Source of the DNA: Symbiodinium natans
Lineage: Eukaryota > Sar > Dinophyceae > Suessiales > Symbiodiniaceae
NCBI GenBank assembly: GCA_905221605.1
Contig: CAJNDS010002126.1
Location: 62,501 to 126,500, forward strand
DNA: 64,000 bases
Direction of reading: 5' to 3'
Part shown: in pieces, positions 20,445 to 30,746 of the stretch
How the letters are laid out: each line of letters starts with the position of its first letter
Numbering within the stretch: position 1 is the stretch's first letter
Made by a program: the position numbers and the translations under genes
Notes under the pieces: model-generated
Databases searched by the model: none
What the model saw: the letters and a program-made list of their open reading frames with translations, nothing else
Told to the model about the DNA's origin: nothing

Positions 20445-21482
20445 CTGGCACTTTAGGGTTTAGGGTTTAGGGTTTAGGGTTTAGGGTTTAGGGTTTAGGG
20501 CTTAGGGTCACCGAACCATCGCAAGAATATGCTTTGTGATATAGACCCTACAAACCCTCTAAACCCTAAACCCTACACCCTAAACGCTAAACCCTAAACG
20601 ATTCGTTCAAACAAAGTTCCTGAGAAGAAGCTGTAGCTTGTTTTTTTGCCTGTGCGCTCTCAGGAGGGCTTTGGGCTTGAGAGGGCCATGGCAGGGTTTA
20701 GGGTTTAGGGTTTAGGGTTTAGGGTTTAGGGTTTAGGGTTTAGGGGTTGGGTTTAGGGTTTAGGGTTAGGCAGCCAAATCTCCACAATCCAGATGATTTG
20801 CAAATGCATAGTTTGGATCGGGTTCCGCAACGGGAAGGATCCTCGCGCCATAGTATGGCCATAGTATGGCTTCGACTCGCCCAGCAGGAATTGACAAGTG
20901 GAGTCACTGAAGACCATCATGCTACCAGTGTAGTGGAGCTCAGCAGCCATGGGGGCGTGATGCGTAGATCCTTACACCCGTACCACTTTGTTCGGGGTCA
21001 CACGCGATGTCACGGGAGGGAGGCCTTGAAAGCGCTTAGTGTGGCAACGTGGCTAGAGTAGCTCAAAAACTCAGGTCGCAGGGATCGCCAAGCCTCTGAA
21101 TCCTGAAGCGCGAGTTTAGGGTTGGGGGTTTAGGGTTTAGGGCAAAGCCTAAAACACCCCAAGCCATAAGCCAAAAAAACCTCAAGCCTTGTAGCCCTTA
21201 GACTCGCAAGGAAGCCCCCGACCCCCCACAAGCCGCAAGCCCTGGGACCTTCAAGCCCGAAAACTAAGGGTTCGGAGTTTGAGGTTTAGGGTTTAGGGTT
21301 TGGGGTTCAGAGTTTAGGGTTCCAGCAACCCTAAACACCAAACCCTGAACCCCAAACCCTAAACCCTAAACCCCAAACCCCAAACCCTAAACCCTAACCC
21401 TAAACCCTAAACCCTAAACCCTAAACCCTAAACCCCAAACCCCAAACCCCCCCCCCCCACACTTCCCGCTCCAACCCCCTGC

Positions 21483-21529
21483 CTGGGGAGCCTCGGGGTG
21501 AGGCGTGGAGTCTCTGGCCACGTCTCCCC
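21483..21529 (-). CDS. Short coding-like exon
   Basis: Acceptor CCGCAG|GGGG and donor CCCCAG|GCAGG enclose 47 nt, which can read G-D-V-A-R-D-S-T-P-H-P-E-A-P. It sits between a CCCTAAA block (21340-21450) and a TTTAGGG block (21548-21615), the same cassette arrangement as the bestrophin exons. Confidence 0.35.
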
Positions 21530-22028
21530 CTGCGGACGCGGGCAGGGGTTTAGGGTTTAGGGTTTAGGGTTTAGGGTTTAGGGTTTAGGGTTTAGGGTTT
21601 AGGGTCTAGGGTTTAATTAGGGTCTAGTGTGAAATATAGGGTCGGAATAATTACTAGTAGTATTCCCTTATGGTCCTCTTCTATTTATACTATAATGACC
21701 CCCAAAACACTATTCGAATTACGCAGGCCCTGTACTAGGGTTTGGGGCTCTTCCTTGAATTATGAATACCTGCACCCCTTTTGAATATTCTCTGGGGAGT
21801 TGAGACTTGAATTTCACTGGGGGTTTAGGGTTTAGGGTTTAGGGTTTAGGGTTCAGGGTTCAGGGTTTAGGGTTGAATTATGGCCGTGACATCGAGGCGG
21901 ACTTCATGGGGGGGGGGGAATAGCTATGGGCACGCCTGTGGCCGGTTGATATGGATCCTAGATTCAATCAGCATGCGTCAGGGTTTAGGGTTTAGGGTTT
22001 AGGGTTTAGGGTTTAGGGGCTGTGGTAC

Positions 22029-22102
22029 TTGATGTCCTCGGCCCGCGTCCTCTGAAGCCAATGCGGGTTGACCCACGGGTGGGACTCTTTGCGACGCTCG
22101 GC
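22029..22102 (-). CDS. Coding-like exon between telomeric blocks
   Basis: After GCCAAG|GCC an open frame reads ERRKESHPWVNPHWLQRTRA then EDIK, ending near a possible GT donor (CAA|GTACC). The composition is that of a soluble basic protein segment; not recognised. TTTAGGG repeats occur on both sides. Confidence 0.45.
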
Positions 22103-22239
22103 CTTGGCTTAGCCTTCCATGGGTTTTAGGGTTTAGGGCTAGCGTTTAGGGTTTAGGGTTTAGGGTTTAGGGTTTAGAGTTTAGGGTTTAGGGTTTAGGG
22201 TTTAGGGTTTAGGGCTTAGGGCTTAGGGCTTAGGGTTTA

Positions 22240-22325
22240 GGGCACCTTCAGCCGCATTCATGTCCTGGTCAACTTCGAGTAGCTCCCCTTCTTCTCGGCC
22301 GGTGCCATCTAAGGTGTCGAACTTG
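22240..22325 (-). CDS. Coding-like island between telomeric blocks
   Basis: A continuous minus-strand frame reads KFDTLDGTGREEGELLEVDQ then DMNAAEG. Acidic, soluble, no family recognised. Both flanks are TTTAGGG arrays. Splice points not determined. Confidence 0.4.
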
Positions 22326-22412
22326 GTTGGTTTAGGGTTTAGGGTTTAGGGTTTAGGGTTTAGGGTTTAGGGTTTAGGGTTTAGGCTTAGGGTTTAGGGT
22401 TTAGGGTTTAGG

Positions 22413-22414
22413 GT

Positions 22415-22495
<81 letters not shown>
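22413..22495. repeat. (TTGAGGG)n variant telomeric array
   Basis: Twelve consecutive TTGAGGG units directly follow canonical TTTAGGG units. A single substitution has been fixed across the whole array, which points to tandem duplication of a mutated unit and not to telomerase addition. Confidence 0.9.
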
Positions 22496-22689
22496 GTCGG
22501 TTTAGGGTTTGAGCTGTCTCGACCTTACTGTAGTACTTTTTTGGGAAGGATTGTGGCGTGGCCTTTGTTTGGGAGGATTCTTTTTGGGAGGCCCTCAACC
22601 CTGAACTAAACCCTAAACCCTAACCTCAAAGCCCGAAGCCCTAATAAGCCCTAATAAGCCCTAAACCCTAAACCCTAAACCCTGGGTGG

Positions 22690-22724
22690 TTTGTTTGACT
22701 AGGGCGAGTTCCATCTCGCAATAC
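22690..22724 (-). CDS. Short coding-like exon
   Basis: After TTTGAG|GTAT a frame reads Y-C-E-M-E-L-A-L-V-K-Q-T. Too short for identification. It stands immediately right of a CCCTAAA run (22663-22684). Confidence 0.3.
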
Positions 22725-22964
22725 CTCAAAGGATGCAGATGCCTGGAACTCCATCTACCTCGACCCCAACCTCTAGCTATGCGGGGTTTGGGAGTTTGGG
22801 GGTTTGGGGTTTAGCTGCATAGGGCTTAGGCTTTAGGAATTTGGGGGTATAATCCAAAACCCTGAACCCAAAATCTTACAACCTGATAAAATCCTCCCAG
22901 GGGGAGTTCCTATAAACCCTGAACCCTGAACCCTGAACCCTACACCACAGTGTCCCTCTCGGAC

Positions 22965-23043
22965 CCCAAGGCCGACTGCGCCTGTGGCCGGTGCAGCCTC
23001 CGAGGAGCTCTTGGGCGTCGCCACGTCGACGGACTCCTCCATC
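22965..23043 (-). CDS. Coding-like exon with internal ATG
   Basis: After CCGCAG|G an open frame reads MEESVDVATPKSSSEAAPAT then GAVGL, ending at a GT donor (TTGGG|GTCCG). The ATG at 23042 could be a start if the upstream match to an acceptor is chance. Ser/Ala-rich linker-like composition. Confidence 0.4.
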
Positions 23044-25698
23044 CTGCGGGTTTAGGGTTTAGGGTCAGGGTTTAGGGTTTAGGGTTTAGGGTTTAGGGTT
23101 TAGGGTTTAGGGTTTAGGGTTTAGGGATTAGGGATCAGGGTTTAGGGTTTGGGCTTTAAGGTTTAGGGTTTAGGGTTTGGGACTTAGGGTTTAGGGTTTC
23201 GCGAGAGATTGTACTGTACCTTGGACCCTTAAGGTTGTACCCTTGGATTTCGGGGAACCTTTTTAAAGATCCTTGCGGTAGTATAAGTTGCCATATTTGG
23301 AGTGCATTCAAGACCCTAAACCCTAAACCCTAAACCCGAAACTCTAAACCCTACCTTTAGGGGTGCAACCTTCGGAGTGCGAGTCTTTATCCAATGGCAG
23401 GCTGAAGCACATACGGTCGTAAGACATGGTGGGCATACCGTCGTATACATCTGGTTTCTGATATCTCTCTCTATATATACATACAAAATTGTTTTCCTAT
23501 GGGAGTTTACGAAAATAAGGGACCCCTCTACTAGACCTTTCAAATAGTAGGATTCCCTTAGAAGAAAGACCCCAATGAGCCCCCATATTTCATTTCCGAC
23601 TAGCACGAGCTGACATCGTATCTTGGGGACCCGTGAAGTGTGCAAGGGCTTTCCTGGAAGTTTGGTGGCCGATTTGGGCTTAGGGCCTCGGGTTTAGGGT
23701 TTGGGTTGAGGGTTCAGGGTTTAGGGTTGAGGTTTTAGGGTTGAGGGTTTGGGGCCGTGAGCCAGATCCCAGCTGATTCCCCGGGCTGTCAGAGATCAAA
23801 GTGAGGCTCACCATTATCCCAAGCTACCCATTCTCTATAGACGTTCGGAACCCAGAAACCCTAAACCCTAAGTCCTAAACCCCCAACGCTCAACCCTACA
23901 GTCGGTCTTTTATTTGTATACTTGGAGGAACTAGGCTCACATATGAACATCAAAGCCTAAACCCGATGCCCTGAGCCCGCTACGCCCGACCCTAAACCCT
24001 ACACCCTAAACCCTGGATAGCACTGGCCAGCTTTCTGGGAATGAGCGGCTTCGGTTTCAGGGTTTGGGATGAGCCCGCTCCCTGCACCGACCCACATCGT
24101 CGTTAAAACCCTGAAGCCCTCAACTGTGCGTTCGAGCGCACATTTGACCCAAAACCCGAACCCCTTAACCCCATCAAAGCCTAAACCTCCAACAAGGTCC
24201 GTGCCTGGGAGCTCGTCAGCATCGCATGAGGGGGCAGAGCGTGCGAATGTCAAGGATGCGGGGGGTTGAAGATTGCGTGGTAAGGTGGAGGGTTTCGGGT
24301 TTAGGGTTGAGGTTTAGGGCTTAGGGTTTTCGGTTTCGGGTTTAGGGTTTGGGGTTTGGGGTTTAGGGTTGAGGGTTGAGAGTTGATGGTTGAGGGTTTA
24401 GGGGTTAGCGCTTGGGCCTCAGGGGTCTGAGGGATTGTGGTGTGGAGCGCTTCGAGTTGAGGGTTTGGGGCTTTGGGCAGTGAGAGGGTTTAGGGTTTAG
24501 GGTTTAGGGTTTAGGGTTTAGGGTTTAGGGTCTTGGGCCAGTTTTGGGTCTTCAGTTTCAGGGTTTCATCGGTCCAGTGGGTGTGGGTTGAAGCGTCATG
24601 GACAGGTTTAGGGTTTAGGGTTTAGGGTTTAGGGTTTAGGGTTTAGGGTTTAGGGCTTAGCGTTTAGGGATTCTGAAGCTGGGCAGCTTGAGTTACGATG
24701 AAGGCAACGGCATGGATGACGAGTGAACGCAAAAGATGTGCAGGCTTGCAGAGCTCCAGTGGTTCATTATGGGGTTCTTCCTTAAGAACTCTCTAAATTC
24801 ATGAATCCGAGTACCAACAACAAAGCCAAGAGGTATTGTTGGGGTTGCATGTTGCTTCATTAGGGTTTTAATCACTTATGGCTGCGTATCCCTAAACCCT
24901 AAACCCTAAACCCTAAACCCTAAACCCTAAACCCTAAACCCGCTCTAAACCGCATACGGACCTTTTCACAGCTAGGGGTTTCAGGCCCTGGGTGGGATTC
25001 TTAGGGTTCTTACACGGTCCCTTAGTATGGGCCCTTACTTGGTGGACCCACTTCTGAACCCTCAACACAAGCGCACATCAGAACAAGAAGGTAAGGGACC
25101 ATATTAAGGGACCGTATACTTAGTTGCTGAGTTCAGAAGCCGCCCAAAAGTGTACAATTCCAGTGTTATCGGGGATTATAATATCCCAAAACGTGTAAAG
25201 TGTACACATGCAGCTACGAAGTTTTACCACCCTTAGAGAGTGAGAAAGGGCGGGGGGCCTTGTGCTGTGTAACCTCGTTTTGTGTGGTGGTTTCGTGCTT
25301 AGGGTTCGCTGCCCAAAGTTGAGGCCTTGCCTGCGGCGCCCCCTATCTACTCCTTGCTAAGGGCCTCAGCGTAGGTAAAGGGCTTTTGAGATTCGGGCTC
25401 GGGATTTTGAGATCTTGGGTGAATTCAACTACGCTCTAGAGTTTAGGAATCTGGATGTTTGGGGTGGCAAGGGTTCAAGGGTTACGGTTCACGAGACCTT
25501 GCACCTCTGCCCACGGGGTGGGGAGTTATGGGCATCATCTGATCACGATGACTGTGTCGACTCAAACCGATCAGCCCACTTCGGAATAATCTGGAGACAA
25601 ATACCCCTCGAACCCTAAACCCTAAATGCTAAAAAACCCTAAACCCTAAACCTAAACCCTAAACCCTAAACCCTAAACCCTAACCCTAATCCTAAAGC

Positions 25699-25812
25699 CT
25701 CAGGTGCAGAGAGGGCAGATAAGCAGGTCGGAGTGGCTTCCAGCGCGCGGAACAGCAGGCTAGTGGGACTGTGATCCGAACCTGCGGTTTGCAGGTGCAC
25801 TCTTGAGGCCAT
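25699..25812 (-). CDS. Candidate first exon with ATG start
   Basis: ATG at 25812 opens 38 codons reading MASRVHLQTAGSDHSPTSLL and onward to S-A-P-E, then a GC donor (CCTGAG|GCTTTAGG) that runs straight into telomere-like repeat. Flanked by CCCTAAA (25610-25690) and TTTAGGG (25815-25862). It may be the first exon of the gene whose coding islands lie at 16-23 kb, or of the bestrophin gene itself; linkage is not shown. Confidence 0.4.
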
Positions 25813-25999
25813 GGTGTAGGGTTTAGGGTTTAGGGTTTAGGGTTTAGGGTTTAGGGTTTAGGGCCACACAAACACTGAGCCTCAAATCAAATCGGCCTTC
25901 TAGGTAGGCTGGAGTTTCGAAGGCTTCATGCGGGGAAGCCCTAAACCCTAAACCCTAAACCCTAAACCCTAAACCCTAAACCCTAAACCCGGGAAGTTA

Positions 26000-26882
26000 A
26001 CGAAACAGTTCCACGCAGAAGTTATGGCCCAGGGCTCAGGGTTCCAGCACCTGCAAGTAGGGAGATAGTTGGGGTTGGAGTAAGAAAGGGGTACCGTTGT
26101 TGTTTTCAAGGAGCTTCTAAGGGAACCCGAACCCTAAAGATGAAAGGAATAAGGGCCTACTTCTTGGTCCTAGTAGGGCCCTGTTGTCCTTGTATACGGA
26201 CTTGACAGGACAGTGCTGCTGAAAAGGTGAACACGCCACACCAAAAGCTTGGGTGATTTCAGGAGGCCTGTGGGTTTAGGGCTATATAGGTCATGTTGCA
26301 TATGAAAAAACACAAAAAAAAGAGGAAAACATTTTTCGAAAATCTTTCTCGAAAATGTTGTAAAATTGAAAGAATTTCTGCCAAAAACCTCCCAAAAACA
26401 CAAAAATCCCGAACATGGTTTCAAAAACATTCTATTCTGATGTTCGTCCTTTTGGCTAATGATCCAGACATCTTATATATGGCTACCTCACGGCCGGCAA
26501 GTCTAAGTCACAAGGACCACATTGGCAAAACCAAGAAGCAAGAACGATTGCTTGTTGAACGCGCTGTCTGTTTTTTCTCCCGCGGGCCTTCCTGGCGGTG
26601 GGTGGGCTAATAGTGGTAATAGCGGCTGAAGCTACTGGCTAAAGGTCGGAACCCTCAAGGTTCTTCCTGGCTCGCTTGAGAATGCGGCTTTGCAGAGCCG
26701 ATCTTACTGAAACGGACTTGGATTGCTCTGGCTCTACCCTCTGCGCAGGACCAGGGTCAGAGACCATGTTGATAGCAGCGAGCGCCGTGTGGATGTCCTT
26801 CACAACGACAAGCTTGGATGACAACTACGAAAATATTTCACATGAGAGTACATGGAGCAAGAAAGCAAGAAAAGAAACATCA
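26000..26882. other. Boundary spacer between telomere-rich and gene-cluster domains
   Basis: Telomeric repeats stop near 25990. The region holds an A-rich stretch (26290-26420) and low-complexity sequence, with no frame that I can defend as a gene. It contains the 3' flank of the DNA methyltransferase gene. Confidence 0.6.
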
Positions 26883-28628
26883 CTAAAGGCACGCCTCTTC
26901 ACTGACGGCCCTTCGAGGTGGTTTTGTTTCTTCGTCGGCCAAGTCTATGTCAGCCGAGCCTTGCCAAGAAAAGGACACAAACATGCTCTGGAGTATCCCC
27001 AGTAGGACTGGGAGCGCCATCGCATTTCCCGCTAAATCTTGCAGGAGGTTCTCGCTTGGGGACCAGGCCTGAGGCCGCTTCACGGATTCGCAGTGATTCA
27101 AGAACGGCACAGCTGGAAAGCCTTGACACATCAAAGCCTCACGACCAAGTTGGAGACGTCCAATTTGGTCGTGCCACAAGAGCATGCGGGGCAACACGGT
27201 GGGCAAAACATGATGGCCGTCATTGCCATCAAATGATGGGGTAAGTGCCCTCACAATGGATTGCGACACGTCCGTGAAAAGTATTGGTGTTGAATCTCTC
27301 TGCAGCTGATGGGCTTGCACGCGACACAATCTCAACACATCTTGCTCTCTCTCTGTCAAGGTCCGGAACCATGGGTTCTCTTTGAGATCTTGGGGCACGG
27401 GCTCGCCCCAACGATACTTGATGCTTCGTGCAAAATTGAAGTGAGAGTCCATCCACGTTTGAGCCGCAGGTGGACTCTTCTGAGCCAGTTCTTGTTGCCT
27501 TGCCCGCTTCTGCTGACGGACCTCAAGCTCCGAGAGCACTGCTGCATCGTCATCTGGCAAGAAAATCTCCGTGCCGCAACAAGCAGAGCGTACGCAAACA
27601 CACATGGCGGCTCTTAACGTGGCAAACATGGCTGTCATCGAACGCTGGGCAAAGTCCACCAAAGCATTGCCTGCAACTCTCAAAAACACAATGTAGACAC
27701 GTCTTCTGCGTGCAGGAAGGCCCATCGTAGAGGCGTCTGTCATGATTACCTGACTCTCATACCCTCTATTGCTCATCTCAGCTAGGGCAATATCCAGATT
27801 ATTGCTGTTGCCCCCTGTCTTGTCCTCCATGGCATCAACATTCTCAAACAGTACGATGCCAGGGGAGTGAGCATCAATGAAAGCCAGCATACCTTGGAAA
27901 GTCTGCGCGCTGCCGCCTTTTGACTTCTCCTGTAGCAAGACAGGAGGACTTCGACCTTTGCTGCTGCTGTTGTTGGCTCGCGACATATCCTTGCAGCTTG
28001 TACCAACGACTAGAAGATCCACCTGTGGGACAGGGCAACGACCCCTTCCTTGCTCAGAGACCCCACTAGAGTTGAAAGTGCCTTGATGGTTGGGCCCATG
28101 AGCCACGCACTCACTATGGCTACCGCCCAAGGTACATATGTCCGTGAAGAGGCAGGGCGAGCGCTCACGGGCAATGAGATTGTCCTCGTTGTCCTCGACC
28201 TCGACACCTCCATCCAAACATGATTTAATTTTCTGCATGACCGGGCCTGCAAATTCAGACACAAGCTGAATCCATTGCCGCTTCTCAGGTGCAGATTCGC
28301 AACTGAACATGTGTTGGAAAGTGATGCCGTGCCCATGTTCTGCTGCAAGCAGCTGGAGGGCCTCAAAGACAAACCGAACGCCTTCGGAGCCACTGCAGCA
28401 CGATCCCCAGGTCAGAGACCGTGATGGAAAAAGTGGCCGGTTTGTCAAGTCCGAGACGATGTTGCTGTTTTCGCGAGCTGCTTGCAACAACCAAGTGCCA
28501 TCGTGCAAGGTCTCTGCTGCAATCTGCCGCGTGCGAGCTAGGTCCATCTGCTCTTGCAGCTTCGTGCCATCCACCGTGGCGTGGCGCCTTAAGGCCCGCT
28601 TTGTCGCACCTTCGCCTTCGCGCTGCAT
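26883..28628 (-). CDS. C5-cytosine DNA methyltransferase
   Basis: Starting at the first in-frame ATG (28628) the protein has 581 residues; the frame stays open 42 codons further upstream without ATG, so an upstream exon is possible. In numbering from this Met: motif I CCSGSEG at about 77-83 (AdoMet binding), motif IV G-T-S-C-K-D with the catalytic Cys at about 212, motif VI E-N-V at 262-264, motif VIII A-R-R-R-R at about 306-310, and motif X A-G-N-A at about 533-536. The order is that of C5 methylases, which flip the base and attack C6 through the Cys. The usual Pro before the catalytic Cys is Ser here, so this is a divergent member. No BAH, PWWP or zinc-finger domain is visible. Dinoflagellates are known to have methyltransferases carried by retrotransposons; no reverse transcriptase is seen nearby. 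Two stem-loop elements (27066, 28410) lie inside the coding sequence. Confidence 0.85.
   Translation of the reverse strand: MQREGEGATKRALRRHATVDGTKLQEQMDLARTRQIAAETLHDGTWLLQAARENSNIVSDLTNRPLFPSRSLTWGSCCSGSEGVRFVFEALQLLAAEHGHGITFQHMFSCESAPEKRQWIQLVSEFAGPVMQKIKSCLDGGVEVEDNEDNLIARERSPCLFTDICTLGGSHSECVAHGPNHQGTFNSSGVSEQGRGRCPVPQVDLLVVGTSCKDMSRANNSSSKGRSPPVLLQEKSKGGSAQTFQGMLAFIDAHSPGIVLFENVDAMEDKTGGNSNNLDIALAEMSNRGYESQVIMTDASTMGLPARRRRVYIVFLRVAGNALVDFAQRSMTAMFATLRAAMCVCVRSACCGTEIFLPDDDAAVLSELEVRQQKRARQQELAQKSPPAAQTWMDSHFNFARSIKYRWGEPVPQDLKENPWFRTLTEREQDVLRLCRVQAHQLQRDSTPILFTDVSQSIVRALTPSFDGNDGHHVLPTVLPRMLLWHDQIGRLQLGREALMCQGFPAVPFLNHCESVKRPQAWSPSENLLQDLAGNAMALPVLLGILQSMFVSFSWQGSADIDLADEETKPPRRAVSEEACL
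27066..27076 (-). repeat. Dispersed stem-loop element, copy 1 (GGCCTGAGGCC)
   Basis: Perfect 4-bp stem GGCC/GGCC with TGA loop, flanked by CA and G. Inside the methyltransferase CDS, read R-P-Q-A-W. Confidence 0.8.
28410..28420 (-). repeat. Dispersed stem-loop element, copy 2 (GGTCAGAGACC)
   Basis: Stem GGTC/GACC with AGA loop, flanks CA and G. Inside the methyltransferase CDS near motif I, read R-S-L-T-W. Confidence 0.75.
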
Positions 28629-28880
28629 GGCAAACTTGAAACAACGCTCCGTGCAGCCGAGCGGAGAGGTCTCACAAAAACCCACGACTTTAACCGAAAC
28701 CGTTCCAGCACTGACCCTAAGCCTAAGCTGAACCAAAAAAACTCCACAAACCAAACTGAAAAGGAATTACAGATTTATCTACATCCCCCACTGGACTTGG
28801 GTAGTTCCTAGTTGCTTCGCCGGCTGACGCTGCGATCCTTCAGGGAAATGCCGGGCACCGTCAACCAGCTCTTTGCAGGA

Positions 28881-28963
28881 GAACATGAACATGAACATAA
28901 ACATGAGCATAACACGAACATGAATCACATGAACATGAATATTAATATGAACATGAAAATGTA
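28881..28963. repeat. (AACATG)n imperfect hexamer repeat
   Basis: Imperfect repeats of AACATG or GAACAT fill about 80 bp of the spacer between the methyltransferase and the lysine-rich gene. The rest of 28629-29224 shows no gene apart from possible 5' sequence of the methyltransferase. Confidence 0.8.
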
Positions 28964-29206
28964 ACATCATCACTGAACATTACACATATCATACCAACAA
29001 GACTCGCACGCAGCATCAACGAAACATGTGCTCGCAGTCTTTTCTGACAAGCCGGCGCAGGCAACAGGGCACAATGCTGTACAGTCACATTCATGGGGTC
29101 TTACTGCTGAACTGCTGTGTGAGAAGCAGGCCTACACGAATGATCTCTCGAAAGTCGTCCTTGTCTGCAAGCTTTCGCCTTTCGGCGCTCACCTTTTCGC
29201 ATGCCA

Positions 29207-29217
29207 GGCCCAAGGCC
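29207..29217 (-). repeat. Dispersed stem-loop element, copy 3 (GGCCCAAGGCC)
   Basis: Stem GGCC/GGCC with CAA loop, flanks CA and G. It lies a few bases past the stop of the lysine-rich gene, so in its 3' untranslated region. Confidence 0.75.
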
Positions 29218-29224
29218 GAGGTTG

Positions 29225-30301
29225 CTACTTCTTTTCGACCTTCATGGACGCGAACATCTTTGCCAGAGGCATTCTGCTTGTCGTGTCTAACTTAGCCAAA
29301 GCCGCCCTTGTCCTGCCTTCCGTTCTGCCATCGTTGCCCTGCCCGACAGCACCGCCTCTGCCGCGGCCACGGCCGCGACCCCGGCCACGCCCTCCACTCG
29401 GCGCAGCAGGCTCTGGGGCTGCCGTCTTGGCAGGCTCGGCAAGCTTCCGCTTCTTTGCAGCTGCCTCCTTGTCTTGGTCCGTTTGCTTGCTGTCGTCTTT
29501 CTTTTCGTTCTCCTTCTTCTTCTTCTTCTTGCCTTCCTCATCCTTCTTCTCCTTCTTCTCCTTCTTCTCCTTCTTCTCCTTTTTCACTTCCTTCTGCTTC
29601 TTCCCATCTTTGTCCTTCTTCCCTTCCTTGTCCTTCTTCTCGGCTTTGTCCTTCTTCTCAGCTTTCTCCTTCTTGTCTTTCTTCTTGTCTTTCTTGTGCT
29701 TCTTCGAAGAGTCTTTCTCTTTTGTGCCATCTTGGTCTTTTGTCATGTTTGCATTTTTCTCGGGTGCTTCTGGCTTGCCAATCGTATCGGTATCCAGGAC
29801 CTTGCGCACCGTGGAACTACTGTCACTGTCAGCGAATGAAGCCGGCTCCGGAACCACAAGTTGTTGCTTGGATATGTCCTCCTCCTCCTCCTCGAAGAGA
29901 TTCTGCTCCAGGGCTCGGAGCATGACTTTCTCCGTATTCGGCGACAGCGGCTGCTTGTTGTCTTGGGTTGCCTGGGACGGTGTCGACGGATCTGGGCATT
30001 CGGGCCCGTGGCTTGCGCAGGACACAACGCCCAGCCCTGAGGGCGGAGAAGGTTTTGCCTCAGCAGCTCCACTTGTTGCGGGCGTGGCCGCAGTGGCCGC
30101 GCTTGCTAAGTCTGGGATAGACACCTTCCTCCTCAGCCGCCTTCCGTTGCCTTCCACGGTCCACTCATCGGGCTTCTTTTGAGCTGGGGTCGGGATTACT
30201 TGGGGTAGCTCACTTAACTCCTTCAGCTTCTTCACGGACTCTTCGCACTTCGGCCATTTCTCGTCCACAACCACAGTACATTTACCGACGGTTCGCTTGA
30301 C
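29225..30301 (-). CDS. Lysine-rich, RG-repeat protein (C-terminal exon)
   Basis: Exon of 358 codons beginning V-K-R-T-V-G-K after a strong acceptor (long T-rich tract then TACCAG|GTC). An in-frame ATG at 30352 lies inside that pyrimidine tract, so I take it as intronic. The protein has an acidic middle, a K/E/D-rich segment of about 110 residues with repeated E-K-K-D and K-K-E, then RGRGRGRGRG near the C-terminus. This composition is typical of nuclear or nucleolar RNA-binding proteins; no catalytic domain is seen. The upstream exon is probably the one ending near 30750 (a GC donor GCGTGG|GCC is in phase 0). A variant stem-loop (30034) lies in the coding sequence and another (29207) just after the stop. 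Confidence 0.65.
   Translation of the reverse strand, partial: VKRTVGKCTVVVDEKWPKCEESVKKLKELSELPQVIPTPAQKKPDEWTVEGNGRRLRRKVSIPDLASAATAATPATSGAAEAKPSPPSGLGVVSCASHGPECPDPSTPSQATQDNKQPLSPNTEKVMLRALEQNLFEEEEEDISKQQLVVPEPASFADSDSSSTVRKVLDTDTIGKPEAPEKNANMTKDQDGTKEKDSSKKHKKDKKKDKKEKAEKKDKAEKKDKEGKKDKDGKKQKEVKKEKKEKKEKKEKKDEEGKKKKKKENEKKDDSKQTDQDKEAAAKKRKLAEPAKTAAPEPAAPSGGRGRGRGRGRGRGGAVGQGNDGRTEGRTRAALAKLDTTSRMPLAKMFASMKVEKK
30034..30044 (-). repeat. Dispersed stem-loop element, variant copy 4 (GCCCTGAGGGC)
   Basis: Stem GCCC/GGGC with TGA loop: both arms differ from the GGCC type by a paired (compensatory) change. Flanks CA and G are kept. Coding, read P-P-S-G-L-G. Confidence 0.6.
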
Positions 30302-30746
30302 CTGGTACCATGCAAAAAGAACAAGAACAAGAACTTCAGAAGAGCGACCCATCTAATCGAAGCAGAGACTGATAACAAGCATACATAGGCTTGCGGTCAA
30401 CGTCTTCCCGTACCTTTACCGGGCCTTGCTAGTCGGTGTCTTTAACTAGACATATACATTCGGGCAACGCAGGGGCATTTCCCAACTTATTGAATCCTCA
30501 AGTCCCTGCGAAACCCTAAACCCTCAACCCTAAACCCTAAACCTTAAAATCCTAAAGCAACACCCAAACCCTTAAACCCCTAAACCCTAAGGCTCCATGA
30601 CACACACACATCACACATCACACATCACACATCACACATCACAAGTAGCACTTATCACTTATCACTGATCACTCATTGCTCCACACACACACACAGAGAC
30701 AGACACACACACACACACAAGCACAAGCGCACAGAATCTGGGAAGC
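30302..30746. repeat. Probable intron with CCCTAAA units and CA/CACAT microsatellites
   Basis: Between the two halves of the putative lysine-rich gene lie a few telomere-like units (30512-30590), CACAT repeats (30602-30645) and (CA)n (30680-30722). This is the only telomere-like patch in this part of the gene cluster, and it falls where an intron is predicted. Confidence 0.55.

Larger units (their letters stand above)
90..25990. repeat. Interstitial telomeric-repeat domain (left): TTTAGGG/CCCTAAA blocks in alternating orientation
   Basis: Dozens of blocks of the 7-bp telomeric repeat, from 2 to about 25 units, alternate in orientation along 26 kb. Pure blocks include 1770-1856, 3434-3606, 11298-11396 and 13976-14079. 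Degenerate units (TTCAGGG, TTGAGGG, CCCTGAA, CCCTAGA) and unique spacer lie between. Most of this sequence is intron of the minus-strand gene described above. The left part also holds unique stretches without recognisable genes, for example 5400-5980, 9700-10700 and 24950-25600, where I see no convincing exon. Confidence 0.9.

Noticed and set aside
1-25990. True chromosome end or subtelomere
   Set aside because: Blocks alternate in orientation, are short, and recur at 49-62 kb; exons lie between them. A terminal telomere would be one long array in one orientation.
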